Positions 34,050-46,684 of a DNA stretch of 64,000 nucleotides are shown in pieces. The notes beneath the pieces were generated by a model. It was not told where the DNA came from, did not search any database, and worked only from the letters and a program-made list of their open reading frames with translations. Every line of letters starts with the position of its first letter. Position 1 is the stretch's first letter. The DNA is from Aporrectodea caliginosa. Its lineage: Eukaryota; Annelida; Clitellata; Crassiclitellata; Lumbricidae. Location: NCBI GenBank assembly GCA_020284085.1, contig JACEVL010000002.1, positions 124,001 through 188,000 on the forward strand, read 5' to 3'. Made by a program: the position numbers and the translations under genes.

Positions 34050-34730
34050 GTCTAGGCTTGGAATCTCAAAATGACACTGTTAGAAGCAAATCATGTAACA
34101 ATTTGCTACCGGGTATATATGGCGGTCAAAATGGCGGCCATTTTCTTCAAAGAGCCAAACGCCTAGGTTTAAATGTTAGATCAGACTCTGAATTCATGTT
34201 TCCAACACACACATGACTTCAATTATAGCCATTTGAAGATACTGACCGCCATTTTTGTACGCCATTTTGGTTTTCTTGCAGTGCTACATACATGTATTTA
34301 GTTCCATCGCATTCCTTGACCCCGAAAATGTTAATTTAGACTCTAAAATCATGTTTCCATCACATATAATACTTCACTTAAAGCCATTTGAAGAAAATGA
34401 CCGCCATTTTGACCGCCATTTTGGTTTTCTGGCGGTGCTACATATGTGTCTTTAGTTCCGTCGCATTCCTTGACCCCGAAAATGTTAATTTAGACTCTTA
34501 AATCATGTTTCCATCACATACAATACTTCACTTATAGCTGTTTGAAGCTATTGGCCACCATTTTGGCCGCCATCTTGTTTTCCCATGCAACCGCTAAAAA
34601 TCCAGGTTGCTATCCGCGATTTTCGTTTTCAGCAGGGTCAAATTAGTCTAGAAACACCCGGTAGCAAATTGTTACATGATTTGCTTCTAACAGTGATTTC
34701 TAGAGCTCTTTTGAAATTCCAAGCCTAGAC
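34050..34730. mobile_element. TA-flanked MITE with ~65-bp inverted ends and an internal minisatellite
   Basis: Inverted ends start GTCTAGGCTTGGAA and share CACTGTTAGAAGCAAATCAT plus 'AACAATTTGCTACCGGGT'. TA dinucleotides flank both ends (34048-34049, 34731-34732), as for Tc1/mariner-like MITEs. The interior holds two and a half copies of a unit of about 155 bases starting GCCATTTGAAG (34228, 34383, 34537) and rich in GACCGCCATTTTG words. Non-coding. Confidence 0.85.
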
Positions 34731-35545
34731 TAAGATAGGTGAAAGGAATTTGTTTTATGTTCGTTTATAGATAATATTGGTCAATGGAATTATTTGAGAA
34801 CAGGAGTGATACGGGAGTGTGTAGGTGTTTTATTGACAGCACCAAAGACAGCATTTTGGTTAGCCTGAAAGCGGTTTATTTGGGTGGTGTCTATATTCAG
34901 GAAGAGCGAGTTGAAATTGTTTAGTTTAGCGGGGGTTTTCAATGTATTATTATCATCATTAAATTTTATTATTACTAGCCTATTATTATATTTTAATATT
35001 ATTATTATTTTCATTATTATCCATTAGTCGCTTTTAGTTGGACCGACGTCAGTTCCTTGGTTGTGCTTGTTGTTAAATCTAGAATATCTCACTAAGTAAG
35101 CTGACCAATTAACCGTAATCTGACACGTCGGCCTATGTCTGATCCGTTCTGCTTAATGTCTCACTCCCTGTATCTGTCCGTTCTACTCAGTCGCTTATGT
35201 CCGTTCTACTCAGTCGCTTATGTCATTTCGCTCTCAGATTAAGACTTGCCTCTTTCAATTTGATAGGCCGCCTCTCGGTCGTAATATACTGACTTGATAA
35301 CCGGTTGGTTTTGACGTCTTTTTCATCAGACACTTGTGCAATAATTATACGTTATTACTATTACAATTGTTCAATTGTGGATGAGACAAGATGGGAAGAA
35401 AAGCTGAGCAATTCCATAGAGAATGAGTTCACAGCTGAAACTCAAATCTCTCTTTGGCAGATAAACTATTTTGTTTGATTGCCGTACGACGTTCGTTGGT
35501 CATGGAACTGTGAAATAGTTTATAACTAGCTGGTTCTAAACTCAC

Positions 35546-35872
35546 CATTTACTGGCACTGAGCATTTCTGAGCAAACGTCGGTGTATTCTTTGCAACGTT
35601 AGGATTGCTAATTTCCGTTGGTTGGCCAAATGTCAGACCGCATTCGTAGGTCGAAGAACCATTGTAATCGGTCGTAAATGTTGATGTTGACATCCAGGTA
35701 TATCTGTCATTAACCGTCCTTACAAGCGTATCAGCAGCTGTGGAATTACCATTGACATACAGTGTGAAAATAGCAGCGATTGGATCGTAAGTGCTGTCAG
35801 CATAAATGGAACTGCACGTCAGTTGAACGGTGGATGAGTTGACCATTGAGCAAGAACACGTTGGACCTTGTC
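35546..35872 (-). CDS. Ig-like exon B1 of the cassette receptor gene
   Basis: 327 bases (109 codons), 3' splice site 'GTTTCAG' above 35872 and donor GTGAG at 35541-35545, phase 1 at both ends. It starts QGPTCSCSMVNSS, then 'VQLTCSSIYADSTY', 'MSTSTFTTDY' and STYECGLTF, ending 'FAQKCSVPV'. The cysteine pattern and the STST block match B2 and B3. It follows A1 and precedes L2, which lies 12.6 kb downstream because of mobile DNA in the intron. Confidence 0.85.
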
Positions 35873-36019
35873 CTGAAACACAGTGTTTTAAAACCTAACA
35901 GTAGGAAGTCTGAGTTTACTCGTAGTATATTGGGTGACTGTTGGAAGCTTCTAATATGTTATTCAATTATTTCAATTAATTAATTCAATTAATATTTCGC
36001 CTCTTGAACTTCATCATTA

Positions 36020-36500
36020 CTTAATAAATAGTTGTTAAAAACGGTAAAAACACAATAAAAACGGTAGAAACGTCGTTTTTCCAAAAAAACGAAAAAACGG
36101 AAAAACGGGAAAAAATAGTTGACTTTGTTAGCCTACATCTTAGGCCCTACTACTAAGACAATATTTCGCATTTTGGATAACTAAGAAATTCAAATCAAAC
36201 TTCAAGTAGGCTAACTGTTACAAATTTTATTTCCTGTAGCCTACAGTCCAGTGCTATTTATTTCTTCACTGATGACATCAAATAATGACGTAAATTTGAT
36301 GAATCCTTGAAAGGATGGAGACAACGTAATGAATATCAGACAAAAATAAAATTGAACAAATAATAACAGAAAGTAAACAAATAAATATAGTTACATAACA
36401 AATAAAAAACGAAAAAAACGTGACAAAAAAACTACGAAAAAACTACGTTTTTTGGAAAATATAAAAATCGAAGAACACGTTTTTACAATAATGGTTTTAA
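36020..36500. repeat. A-rich ACG-repeat block, possibly a MITE
   Basis: Two edges rich in AAAACG words (36035-36115 and 36405-36490) with partly inverted arrangement (GTCGTTTTTCC against CTACGTTTTTTGG). No clear ends or target duplication could be fixed. Confidence 0.35.
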
Positions 36501-37379
36501 TAATAATAGCACAATGTAAATATTCACTTATGAATACACATTATTAGCCTACATAAAGGACGAGTCTATGCTAAAATTCTAAAATTCACCATACCCTAAC
36601 AGATGATAATTATGCAGGCTCTTAGATATAACTTTTGAGTGTAAGTAAAAAACCTAGCCTACTGCTTTAACTTACATTGATTGTCAAATGTAGCTGTTCA
36701 AGGTTCCCGCACAGATTATAGATTGCAAATAAATAACGACTTAAGCAATGCGATTCCCTTGAGCAATACCAACCACCATTACAACACGCAACTATTAATC
36801 TGATCTTAATGCTTAGTGTTGTCTTAAAGCAGAAAGTTAATATGTTAAGCGAACAATGAACAGCGAACAATCTCGAATATAATCGCTAACGACATACGGT
36901 ACCTAACTAAGTTTCACCTATTCAAACGTAGATTGCGCGCCTATTTGATTGCCAGACTGAGTGGCATATTCTATAAATATTTTATATGCTAGTTACCTAG
37001 TAAAGATTAATTTTGTTAACGATAAAAAATAGTAGAACAAGAAAAAGTAGTCGGTCTGCCACTCGAGTAGGCCTAGAGCAACGGTGTAAGAGTGACCCTT
37101 CTTTTGGGACTTGTTTCCTTTAGGGTTGTCTATCCTCGTTGTTTCCCAAATATTATACTACAATATGATGCTTGTATTGTTTGTTTCTGTTGGAAACAAT
37201 AAAATTCATGGTTATAACTTCAGGCAGTATTTAAAAGGGCTGCAGCTTAAATCGTAATCTACAGAACTCTGCAGAGCCCTAGAAAGAAATTATAGTATTT
37301 CCTAAAGGCAGAAAAGACAAAGATCGACATGAAATCATAACATTGCGAAAAATGAACAGTAAGCAGTCGAATTACTTAC

Positions 37380-37706
37380 GAACGACAAGAAACTTGAAGC
37401 TAATTGCGTCCCAACCAGCAAATTCTACGGTGTACAACCCAGCCGTTGATAGTTGATGTCCAGGTTCAGCCGTTGTTGTTGCATTTTTAATTGTTAGCCC
37501 GGCCGAGCTAAATGCATAGTCTGCCTCATAATTAGGATCCACTGTGTGGTCATAATTTACTAGAGTAACCTTGATTGACTCATCCGTTGTCGCAATGGTC
37601 GTCCATTTAACACCGTTCGGACTTGATGGAAAGTTAATGAGTGTATTGAGGTCGCCCTCGTAAATAGCTATGTTCCTGCGAGGCGTCCTACATTGAGCAA
37701 TCGCAC
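37380..37706 (-). CDS. Ig-like exon A1 of the cassette receptor gene
   Basis: 327 bases (109 codons), 3' splice site CCTGTCATTTTAG above 37706, donor GTAAG at 37375-37379, phase 1 borders. It has 'AQCRTPRRNIAIYEG', 'NTLINFPSSPNGVKW', 'LVNYDHTVDPNY', 'AGLTIKNATTT', 'STAGLYTVEFAGW' and 'FKFLVVR'. It lacks the second Cys (Phe in INF). It is the duplicate of A4 at bases 1-292, differing at scattered sites across the exon while keeping the frame fully open. Confidence 0.86.
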
Positions 37707-38929
37707 CTAAAATGACAGGAAATTTTGGTTAAAGATTGTCGTATCAGGTCATCTCTTCGATATATTTTATTATTTTGTATCAAGACAGCAGGGATGATTT
37801 TCTTAAAGAAACATTCTTTTGATAATTATGTTGTAGAACTATTTACCCTGTCCCAACGAAGAGAATATCATCAGACTGAATGCCACTTTAAGAATTATTT
37901 CTCTGCTGTTACCGCCGGTCATGTTGATTCACTTCCAATGTTCACAGGTTTTGTTAAATCCGTCTTTTCACTGTGGAAACGTAACAAAGAAAGTCTTTAT
38001 CAAAGTTGGAGCAGAGAAAGCAAGTATGTAAGTAAGTATTATGTACTTTATTGAACCGCCAGCAAACGCACTGAGAAGACCTTATGCTGCATTATAGAAG
38101 TGCGTTCAAAGGGTACACTCAGGTTACCGCGGACTGTAGAGCGAAGGGGCGGCGGTCACCATTGGCAGAAATAGGGCGAGAGTTCCTGCAGATAAGCAGG
38201 TGCAGTTCCAACGAGGCTACACCAAACGAAGGCAGAGACCCTGAATGAGATGCGTTGGGGTAGTGGCAACCAGTGCATATATGAGAGCGCTTCTGAATAG
38301 TTATTCTGAGAGAGGCGCAATGTAAATCTTCAGATTAGATACGATACGGAAAGATGCAATAAAAGTTATGCAGGATGAAACAATTATAGTACAACAGTTT
38401 CAATCGCCAAACATACAAATGTCAAATTCCTAGTTTCATAGCAAAACACAACAACGCATTCTAACTTGGCATTGATGCACACAAGACAAGTAGGCTAACT
38501 AAAATGTAGGCTATCACCCGATTCTACAACAGCAATTAGCAAAGCAGCTTCGAAATCGATTTAGGTATTTTTCAAGCAATTTTAGAGAAATTCAAGCTTG
38601 AAATCAATAGTAACCTTTCTCTTATTTGTCGATTAATAAAACAAAAAAATTGTAAGGCCAGCTTTTACTAAAAGTTCAAATCCGTATTTAAAGCGATTTA
38701 GAAACTGAATATTATGTCAGTAGGGTATAGTCTATAGTAACTGCAACACCGAGTCTTTCTTAAGTCGACGCGTCCTGCTTGATATTCTGCTCTTCACGCC
38801 AAAGTGTTACCATTGCTTCATCACCTCTCCCACTTAGAAAATATTATTTTAATTAGGATTTACGTTAAAAATATATTATTTCGAAGAAACACACACAAGC
38901 TACAAGTATACCTGCGTACAGGATAACCA

Positions 38930-39185
38930 ATAATAATAATAATTCTTCCTTTATTGAAACAATTCGTTTGACACATCGCAACCGGTACAATTTACAGTTA
39001 TGCAAATTAAACATTTCACAAGAACGCAAATGGCAGAAGACATAAATCTTAACTACTAACAGAACAGACAGCCTGCAATACACGGCGCTAATAGCAGCCT
39101 ACAAAGCATATCCGCCCTACGGGGCTCGAACTCGGTACCTCTCGCACTCTACGCCAGATGTTTTCCAATGCGCTATCGGGCCCCC
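38930..39185 (-). mobile_element. Complete tRNA-derived SINE with empty-site evidence
   Basis: On the minus strand it starts GGGGGCCCGATAGCGCATTGG (A box TAGCGCATTGG), has a B box GAGTTCGAGCCCC about 45 bases on, a body with a AATTTGCATAACTGT stretch, and a 3' tail of (ATT)n repeats (38930-38942). The duplicated locus at about 2220-2245 reads GAACCAAACACGTCG without it: an empty site. Confidence 0.85.
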
Positions 39186-40515
39186 AAACACGTCGTTCAA
39201 GCCACAGACAAGTGTCAAGATCAGTTGTCGAACGTGTATTAGGCCTACAACTAAATTCAATCGACAAAAACACTTCTGTTGGTTTCACAAAACTTGAAAC
39301 AGAAAGTTTATCGAAGTCGAAGCAGACTATTCTATGCTTGACTATTAAAACGGAGACTTGGCTTTACAAGACCTGTTCTAAAAACACAACAACATCTATC
39401 TTGCCAAGCTCCCTGAATCCATCTCGTGTTGAGTTTTTATAGAGATAAAATTCTTAACTAAATGACCTCACTGGTGAAGCATAACTGGCCTGCCAAACTT
39501 TTTAAAATCTGGCCCAAGTAGAAGCAAGTTGGTCAAGCATAACTGACCTACCAGTATAGCAGAACTATTTTTAAAGTAGCCAGATGAAACAATATATATT
39601 ATATACACATTGAGGAAACAATATATATTATATACACATTGTTTAGCTCCTGTCATATCGTAGTTCGTACATGTTGAAAGTGTTCGAAACCAAAAGACGT
39701 CTGCAAGTCACGGTCTAGTTCTCTCACCAATGTAAGTCTCCCCGAAGAAATTCATAGGTACTGTCTAATGTCTCAACTTTCAAAGACTGTGCTCATAAAA
39801 TTTACAACGACTTTCAAGCCTATTTGTTTGTTTAGCTTGGAAGTCACTGCATCAAAATCTCATCTTTAGACGTCAGTATCTTTGGCAAGCATACCGTAAT
39901 CTTTCAACCAAACCAGTCCGACATTTTGGTTTGCCTTATTCTTTGGTACTGCGAAAGAGTTACATCTGAAACGGTTACATATATAAATGAGGCATTACAT
40001 TATAGATATTCAACAGTTTTATCCTTTAAAGTCGGTTACGTCAACGCATATTGCAAGAACAGGAGGAACTTTGAAGAGGTCATGTATTAAATCTCTTAAT
40101 TGTTTACCGATAAAAACTTTGCTGGTGACATAAGATGTCACATCCACATACAACGTCGCAGAATAGCAAAGTTAACAGTGCCGTAAATTCCTCTTTTCGT
40201 TGATTCGAAAACACAATTTCGGTACATAAGAAGACTGTTCTCAATGTTTGTACCAAGTATAACTTCGCAAGCTGCTTTCTCACGTTCCTTCAATTAAACA
40301 ACTGTAGATCACAGTGTATACAATTCCGTAGAGTTTGAACATTGAATAGATAAAATTAATGTATATTGAGTAGATAAATGTATATAAGCAAACGGCCTTG
40401 AGGCAAGTCCATCAAAGCGTTGCGGGCCCTTTGTCAAACGACTGTCTACCATACTAAGCAAGCACAACCATTATTTAATGAATCCAGCACACGTCAGTCT
40501 ATTAATGAACGCCAC

Positions 40516-41728
40516 ACAATGAGTTAAACTGGCTGCATGTAATGGTGTGCGGTAGCTGAATGCATAAAGCGCTCGGCCTGTAGCTCGTAAAGAAAGGGTT
40601 CGAGCTTCCTCACAGTTACTATAATACAGGGACATTGAGCTAGTCATTAACGCACAATTGCTCAGCGCCATCGATGTTCTGTTGCATGAACTTTGGAATG
40701 AAGACAATCTCAAATACAGCCGTATTATAATTATTCGTCAAAGCTGAGTTGACTAAGGTATCAGTTACTGGTGTCCTGTTAAAACCGTTGCACTGTCAAT
40801 TGACAGACATCGATATTCTGTGACTGAGCTAAAAGAAAGATCCTTCACTTGTCTCCATTTGACTAGGTTTCATACAACGATGACTCAATCGTCTGTATAA
40901 GTGACAAACATGAATTGTATGTATAATTGTAAACGCTGGTTGGCTTTTCTTTTGGGCGCAAAGCACGTCTTTTCAGAGGCAAACAGTCATCCACAGATCT
41001 CAGTGCATTAAATCACTCAGAGGTTCATAGAAATCAAATGGACGTACACACAGACCAAGATAATAATTTATATGATACTATAAAAAATTTATCCAGACCC
41101 CAATATGGTTTCAGCCAATGCGCATATACATTATACATGTTGACCTACACACATCACTGCATTTGGTTATACCAACAAATAACTATACATATGTACATAT
41201 GCAATATTATGCATATATGACCGTATATATAGGCCTACGAGTTTATTTGCATATTATTTTAAGTGCATATATTTATACACGATATAATATAGTCAAATAT
41301 AAGATTTCTGCATTTAGGCTAGAGTATTATGGAATATCGCAGCTGCTTGGAATGGCGCTCGAACCGCTCGATGAGAAATGTTTCTCTTGATTCAAAGGAC
41401 GTTTCTGTGTCATTAGCGATTGTTAAAGAACAATTATTGATAAATGACAATAGTTTAAAGTACATTTGAAGCGCAGTAGGAGGGTATCATGAAACGTAGA
41501 AGTAAAGTCCCGATGTTGGTAGGAGAGAAGCTGAGCGGATTGGCTCTGGTGTTGTAGGCTATTGACGCGGCCATGACCAAAGCCAGGATTATCCGCCGAA
41601 CCAGGATGGGTCGACGTTGCTATTCGGGGGCTTCAATAGACTTAGACGATCAGTAGATAATATGAAGGCGCTTATTTGCGATATAATGTGCAGGCGAACA
41701 TCTCCCTACTGCATATCCACTGTACTGC
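40516..41728 (+). mobile_element. ~1.2-kb insertion in duplication copy 2, with a tRNA-like SINE
   Basis: Sequence absent from the matching place in copy 1 (near 3088). Its left part contains a B box GGGTTCGAGCTTCC (40596-40609) preceded by a tRNA-like GGTAGCTGAATGCATAAAGCG. The rest (40800-41728) has no recognisable coding content. The ends were placed only by loss of similarity with copy 1. Confidence 0.55.
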
Positions 41729-41769
41729 GTCTTTATCGTAACTAGCGCTTTATAAAGTGTTCTCATACA

Positions 41770-41885
<116 letters not shown>

Positions 41886-43544
41886 CATGTATACGTACAG
41901 AGCTGTAAAAGCAAGAAGCCTTTCATTAGCCTCTGCTGATTGATGACTATACAGCCAATGCTACCTCAGTCTGAATACATAATTTATTCTTGACCTGAAT
42001 TTATAGCACTCATGGACTCATTGCAGTAGTACATATGAATGCCATTTTTATTAGGATTGTAGCATTTTATTGGGAACCTAATATTATGCCAATATGTTTT
42101 CCACAGATAGTGCGCACTCATTGGTTTAGGTGCGCCATCGGTCGATGCCTTGTGCAGCGGATACCGGCGCTATAGAACTAACAAATTGATGATAACAATA
42201 GAAGGACTATGCTGCAGTAGAATACTTGAATAGGTATTAACAAAGACAAAGTCAGTATACATGTACAGTCTACATTTGCTAAGTAGGTCGAGCCTATGTT
42301 TCCTTTAAGTCTCACTTGCTGCAGAAAAGTGCAAATACAGGCCAGCACTTAAGACTAGCGTCATTAAATTATTTTAATCTATCAATGTACAAATGAAAAA
42401 TATAAATGTTTAGGAAATCTGCGCAGCAATGAAAGAAATCAGGACAAACGTTCGTACGAATTTTACACAGCGTCTGTGACTTCCTTCATGTGCTGTGCAA
42501 AGAGAATCGCTGACCTGAGAAGTTAATATCATACTTCAAGCAATATATCTCTGTCATGGCTATATTTACAACTGGATCGCCAAACGCTGGCCTCTTGTCT
42601 ACAGAGGCACATATTCACACGAATTCTATGCGACAGCATTGTAGCAGGTCTACACAGTCAGAACTGCTTAAATTCGTCAAGGGACGACCTTCATACTACA
42701 TTACGTTTACATGCATGCATACAAAGGCTTACCTACGTACATACATTCATACACATAATACGTATTAGAACTCCGCCACTGCCCTTACCTTGGTAGTACG
42801 AGTTCCAAGTATGAAAAAAGGAGTAGGGCGACGCTAATCATCATCATTGTCACGATACAATGTTATTAAACAACAACCAACATACGTACGCAGGGTGCAT
42901 GCATACGTGCGTACTTGAGTACGTATGCATATTTTATATATGCATTGCTTAATATTATTATATGCATGATTGTATGTATATATCTATTTATTTTTAATTT
43001 AATAGGAATTAATATACCGATGATAGACTGAGTGAGTAGCCCACTTTATTACACATTGACCTTATATTTTGATACAATGACTTCTATATCGCCATTAGAG
43101 AGTATTAGTACTATCATGTGGCAACACCTAGCGAATCCATAGTAGAAACAGAAAGGACCAAGTTAATATAAACGAAAAACAAAGTGCCAAGTTAACAGAT
43201 ATTAAAGTCAAATCAAAGAGTGGCAATCATTAATAATTTAATAGACAACCTTGACCTGTGTTTGTCAACAAAAAATTATGCTGAGGAAGAACGATAACTA
43301 ATAATTATCCATAGAAACGCTCATAGTCAGCAAAGGCAACTGTACAATCGCTGATAAGCGTAAAAAGGTTTTTATATGGCAGGCGTAGGCCATACATCCA
43401 CTTCGTTGATGTTTCTTCGGTAGAGGACAATTATTTCATATTGCACCGTTTTATAAAATTTCACGATGCACAAAATTGTCTTCTGTTTTGCACTCGCTAA
43501 ATTACTATAACAGAAGAAGCGCAGACTCTCGTCTAGCCTTAGAG

Positions 43545-43930
43545 TGGTATACGGACATTTGAACGGCGGTCAATTGAAAGGACGACACTAGAACCGCGAC
43601 ACTTTAACGGGAGACAGTTGAACAATAGAACAGGTGACACTTCACCGGAATGTTTTATTACCGGAACGGCTAATGAACAATTCTCAAGGTGCGGCGTTGT
43701 ATACTCTGTTCTCTGCATTGCATACTTTGTGTATACTAGGAGTAAACTGAATGTTGAGCTGGAGTTCGTTTAGTGAGGCGGAATTTCAGCGGGACTTTGG
43801 ACTAGATCCAGCACAACGAGTAACTCAGTAGGCCTATAACTTATTTTACTGGAAGTTGCTTTTAGTCATTATGTCTCACAGGTCAACTAATACGCCGTTC
43901 TACAGTCGCCCGTTCTTTTGACGCTCGTTC
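43545..43930. repeat. Degenerate ~17-bp motif array in inverted arrangement
   Basis: The left side repeats a loose TTGAACGGG/GACA motif (TTTGAACGGCGGTCAATTGA ... TTTAACGGGAGACAGTTGAA). The right side (43885-43930) has the same idea inverted (CGCCGTTCTACAGTCGCCCG). It could be the two ends of a small DNA transposon with multiple binding sites. Low confidence. Confidence 0.35.
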
Positions 43931-43990
43931 ATATGTAACCCAACCCTCCTAAAACCAATGTTCCACCGACGTCAATAGCAACACCGATTC

Positions 43991-44166
43991 CTATTCTATG
44001 CAGTTTAAATAAGTTCGCTTAGTACTAGAGTGACTGACTGTTATTTTTGATAGGTTTTTGATAGGTGGATTAATCATCTTACCTCCTTAAGACAATTAAT
44101 TCACCTGTCAAAAAAACAGTCAGTCACTCTAGTACTAAGCGAACTTATTTAAGCTGCATAGAATAG
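43991..44166. mobile_element. Foldback MITE / long hairpin
   Basis: Left arm CTATTCTATGCAG...AGTTCGCTTAGTACTAGAG and right arm its near-perfect reverse complement; about 52 bases pair with one mismatch (T/C at the 14th base), and looser pairing continues toward the loop. An outer pair ATGTAACCCA (43935) and TGGGTTACAT (44180) may mark the true ends. No clear target duplication. Confidence 0.8.
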
Positions 44167-44199
44167 TACATACGCTACTGGGTTACATCAGTAAACAAT

Positions 44200-46050
44200 T
44201 AAACTCTTCCTGAAATCTAGATTCTAAGAGATTCTAAAACGATCAGCCCTACAAATGAGAATACTGTGAATGAATAAAAGTTATCATTCTTTAGGACTTC
44301 GAGTTTCTTAACTCTGCACATGAGAACAATGTTTAAAAATGAAATATTTTCCAGCATTCTCCACAATCATTGACGTCAGTAGATACAGCACTAGTCTTCG
44401 GAGTCTAACGCCTTAGTAGAGCTGTGGAATGCAAAGAAGAAAAATAGATACAGGAGGGAAGGTTATACGAGTTTCGATGACCAAAATAAACCTGATAATA
44501 CTCGCACAAAAATTACGCAAAGAACAATGTTTCAGTCTTGGTCGTACTTACTGGATCCGTTCTGGTTGTTCCTCACTCTAAAGAAACTCTACGATACCCT
44601 TGCCCATAATAATCATTCACTCATACTGTCACACCTAATTCAGCTAGGTTATATTCTTCATGTGCACATCTCTCATATCCAAATACTTTTGTTTGCATTA
44701 TGAGAACAATAAATAAGGTTTATATGCATGCATTTATGCAGCACATACGTATGTGACTATGTGTTTATATAAGCACATGTATCAATATATTTATAATTTT
44801 ATATATTTGAATATATTTATATATTCAACACTATAAAGGAATTTTTGATGGTTGTGTAATCGGCCTGCTTCCAGCGATAACTAGGTGCACAGTATATACC
44901 AGGCTATATGAGAACAAGCAGGCTGTTAGTTTTTAACAATCACTGCTGTCGAAGGCGTTATACTTGTAATTGGGCAAGTAGTCCGTCCCGGTGTCAGTCG
45001 CTAAGGAATTACCGACTAATTTAATGAGGCAGCGATCGACTTAACAACATAAGTCACTTGCTTATCAACTGATTAAATCGCTTAGACTTGTCGACTTCTT
45101 AAGTAATCCGGTATGACTAGCAGTTACTCACTAATGTAATGCATTTACGGCATACTGTAGGCTACTAACAGACTGATGACTGTGGAATGTTAATGAGAAT
45201 TTATGAATGAAAGTTACAGACGCATGCGATTGTTTATAGAATGAATAAAACACAGGACTAAGTCCGAGACTACATTGCAGTGCTCGTTCAGCCTGCAATT
45301 CATTCCGTATTGGTCTCGTTCGGAAATTCCCATTGCAACGTCTGTCAAAGCACGGCACCTTTACTAAACGTCATTCAGTCAACGGGAATTGGCCTTAATT
45401 TAAATTATTGTTCTTTATCTTAATGACTAGCAACGTTCATTGTTTTCAACCACATTGTTGCGACGCTTTCTACACTACCTAATGTTCTATAAATAGTAAT
45501 GAGCCTATGTCAGCAGTTATATCCAATCGTTTCTCACGTTTATTACCCATTCTGTCATTCAGCCGCGGCGACCCTAGAGCAGGGTGACGCGGCATCCAAG
45601 ATGGGAAAAATTGGATCTAACAATTAGTAGCAGTTAAGCAGTTTAACAATTCAAATAACAAATATAAAATAACTTGGTAAAGATCGACAAATAAAACTAG
45701 CAGTAACCAAATCAGTTAAAGTTTCAGAAGGCCTAGAGATTTAAGCATGCTTCAATCACTTGTTGCTGGCTATTTTAGAGTTTATAATTGTAATGGATGA
45801 ATGATAGTTAATTAGCTCTATAAAGTGCAAAGGTTGACCCCTTCCGTTAAATAGCAATACATGAAAATTATTTCTTGACGCCGTGTAACGAGTCAGATAC
45901 AACTCAGGCAGGCAATAAGCAAGACCAAAGACCCTAGCTAGTGATCTGACATCTACCGATTGTTAGAATGTTAGTCTGTTGCATTATTACTAGTGCCCTA
46001 ATAAGCAATTGTTGCTCCTGTTTAGCTGCTGATGTCCTAGTAAAAATCGA
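44200..46050. other. No gene recognised
   Basis: Short open frames only, frequent stops, AT-rich. It lies upstream of linker exon L1 of the minus-strand gene only at its lower edge; earlier exons, if any, should lie above 46.24 kb. Confidence 0.4.
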
Positions 46051-46139
46051 AACCTGCAAACCGCATTTAAAATAATGAGCAAAATATTAAGTGAACAAAG
46101 TCGTTAGCAGTCGATAGTTTAGTGACAACTGGTTTCAAC

Positions 46140-46239
46140 TTGATGGCTTAGAGGCGGCGGAAAGGCTCCGGGCACTGAAGGTGTGTTGACGGTGGTTCAG
46201 TTGTTGATATTGGCCAGGAGGTTGTCTATCTGCCGCATC
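46140..46239 (-). pseudogene. Linker exon L1 with in-frame stop
   Basis: 3' splice site TTTCTATTCAG above 46239, exon start GA-TGC-GGC-AGA-TAG: Gly-Cys-Gly-Arg-stop in the cassette frame. After the stop the frame continues PISTTEPPSTHLQ. It and its flanks (46050-46325) match L4 and flanks (13860-14150). The L4 stop is TAA, here TAG. Confidence 0.5.
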
Positions 46240-46684
46240 CTGAATAGAAACACAAATAGAAAAATCAAGAACTAAATATTAATAGAAGGGCCAAACAATA
46301 GTCCAGTCTTTTAATAATGTTGCGTGTAGTGTTCACTGTGCAGGGTGCGGCCGAAAAAAAGAATCCATTACGAAAATTGCGATTTCTCGAAAACCGCTGA
46401 ATATGTTGTTACAAATATTTTCATTCTTATTTGTAACATATATTTTTGCATATTATTTGAAAATTTTATGTCAGTAGGCTATCTTTATATTTGTGATCAT
46501 CACATTAGGCAAAAGAAAGAACTGCATTTTTTCAACTGAACACGGCATTCACCAAATAGGAAATTCATATTTTTTGCATAAAGTAGCCTGCGGTGTCCCA
46601 TAATTACGTCATTTCCGCTTTGCAGACGGTGTTTTGTTTAATTTTGGGTCAAATTGCAATTGCATTCAAACAGTTTTATTCAAC

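Noticed and set aside
39115..39185. Functional tRNA gene on the minus strand
   Set aside because: A and B boxes are present but no acceptor stem forms and an ATT tail ends the unit; it is a SINE head.
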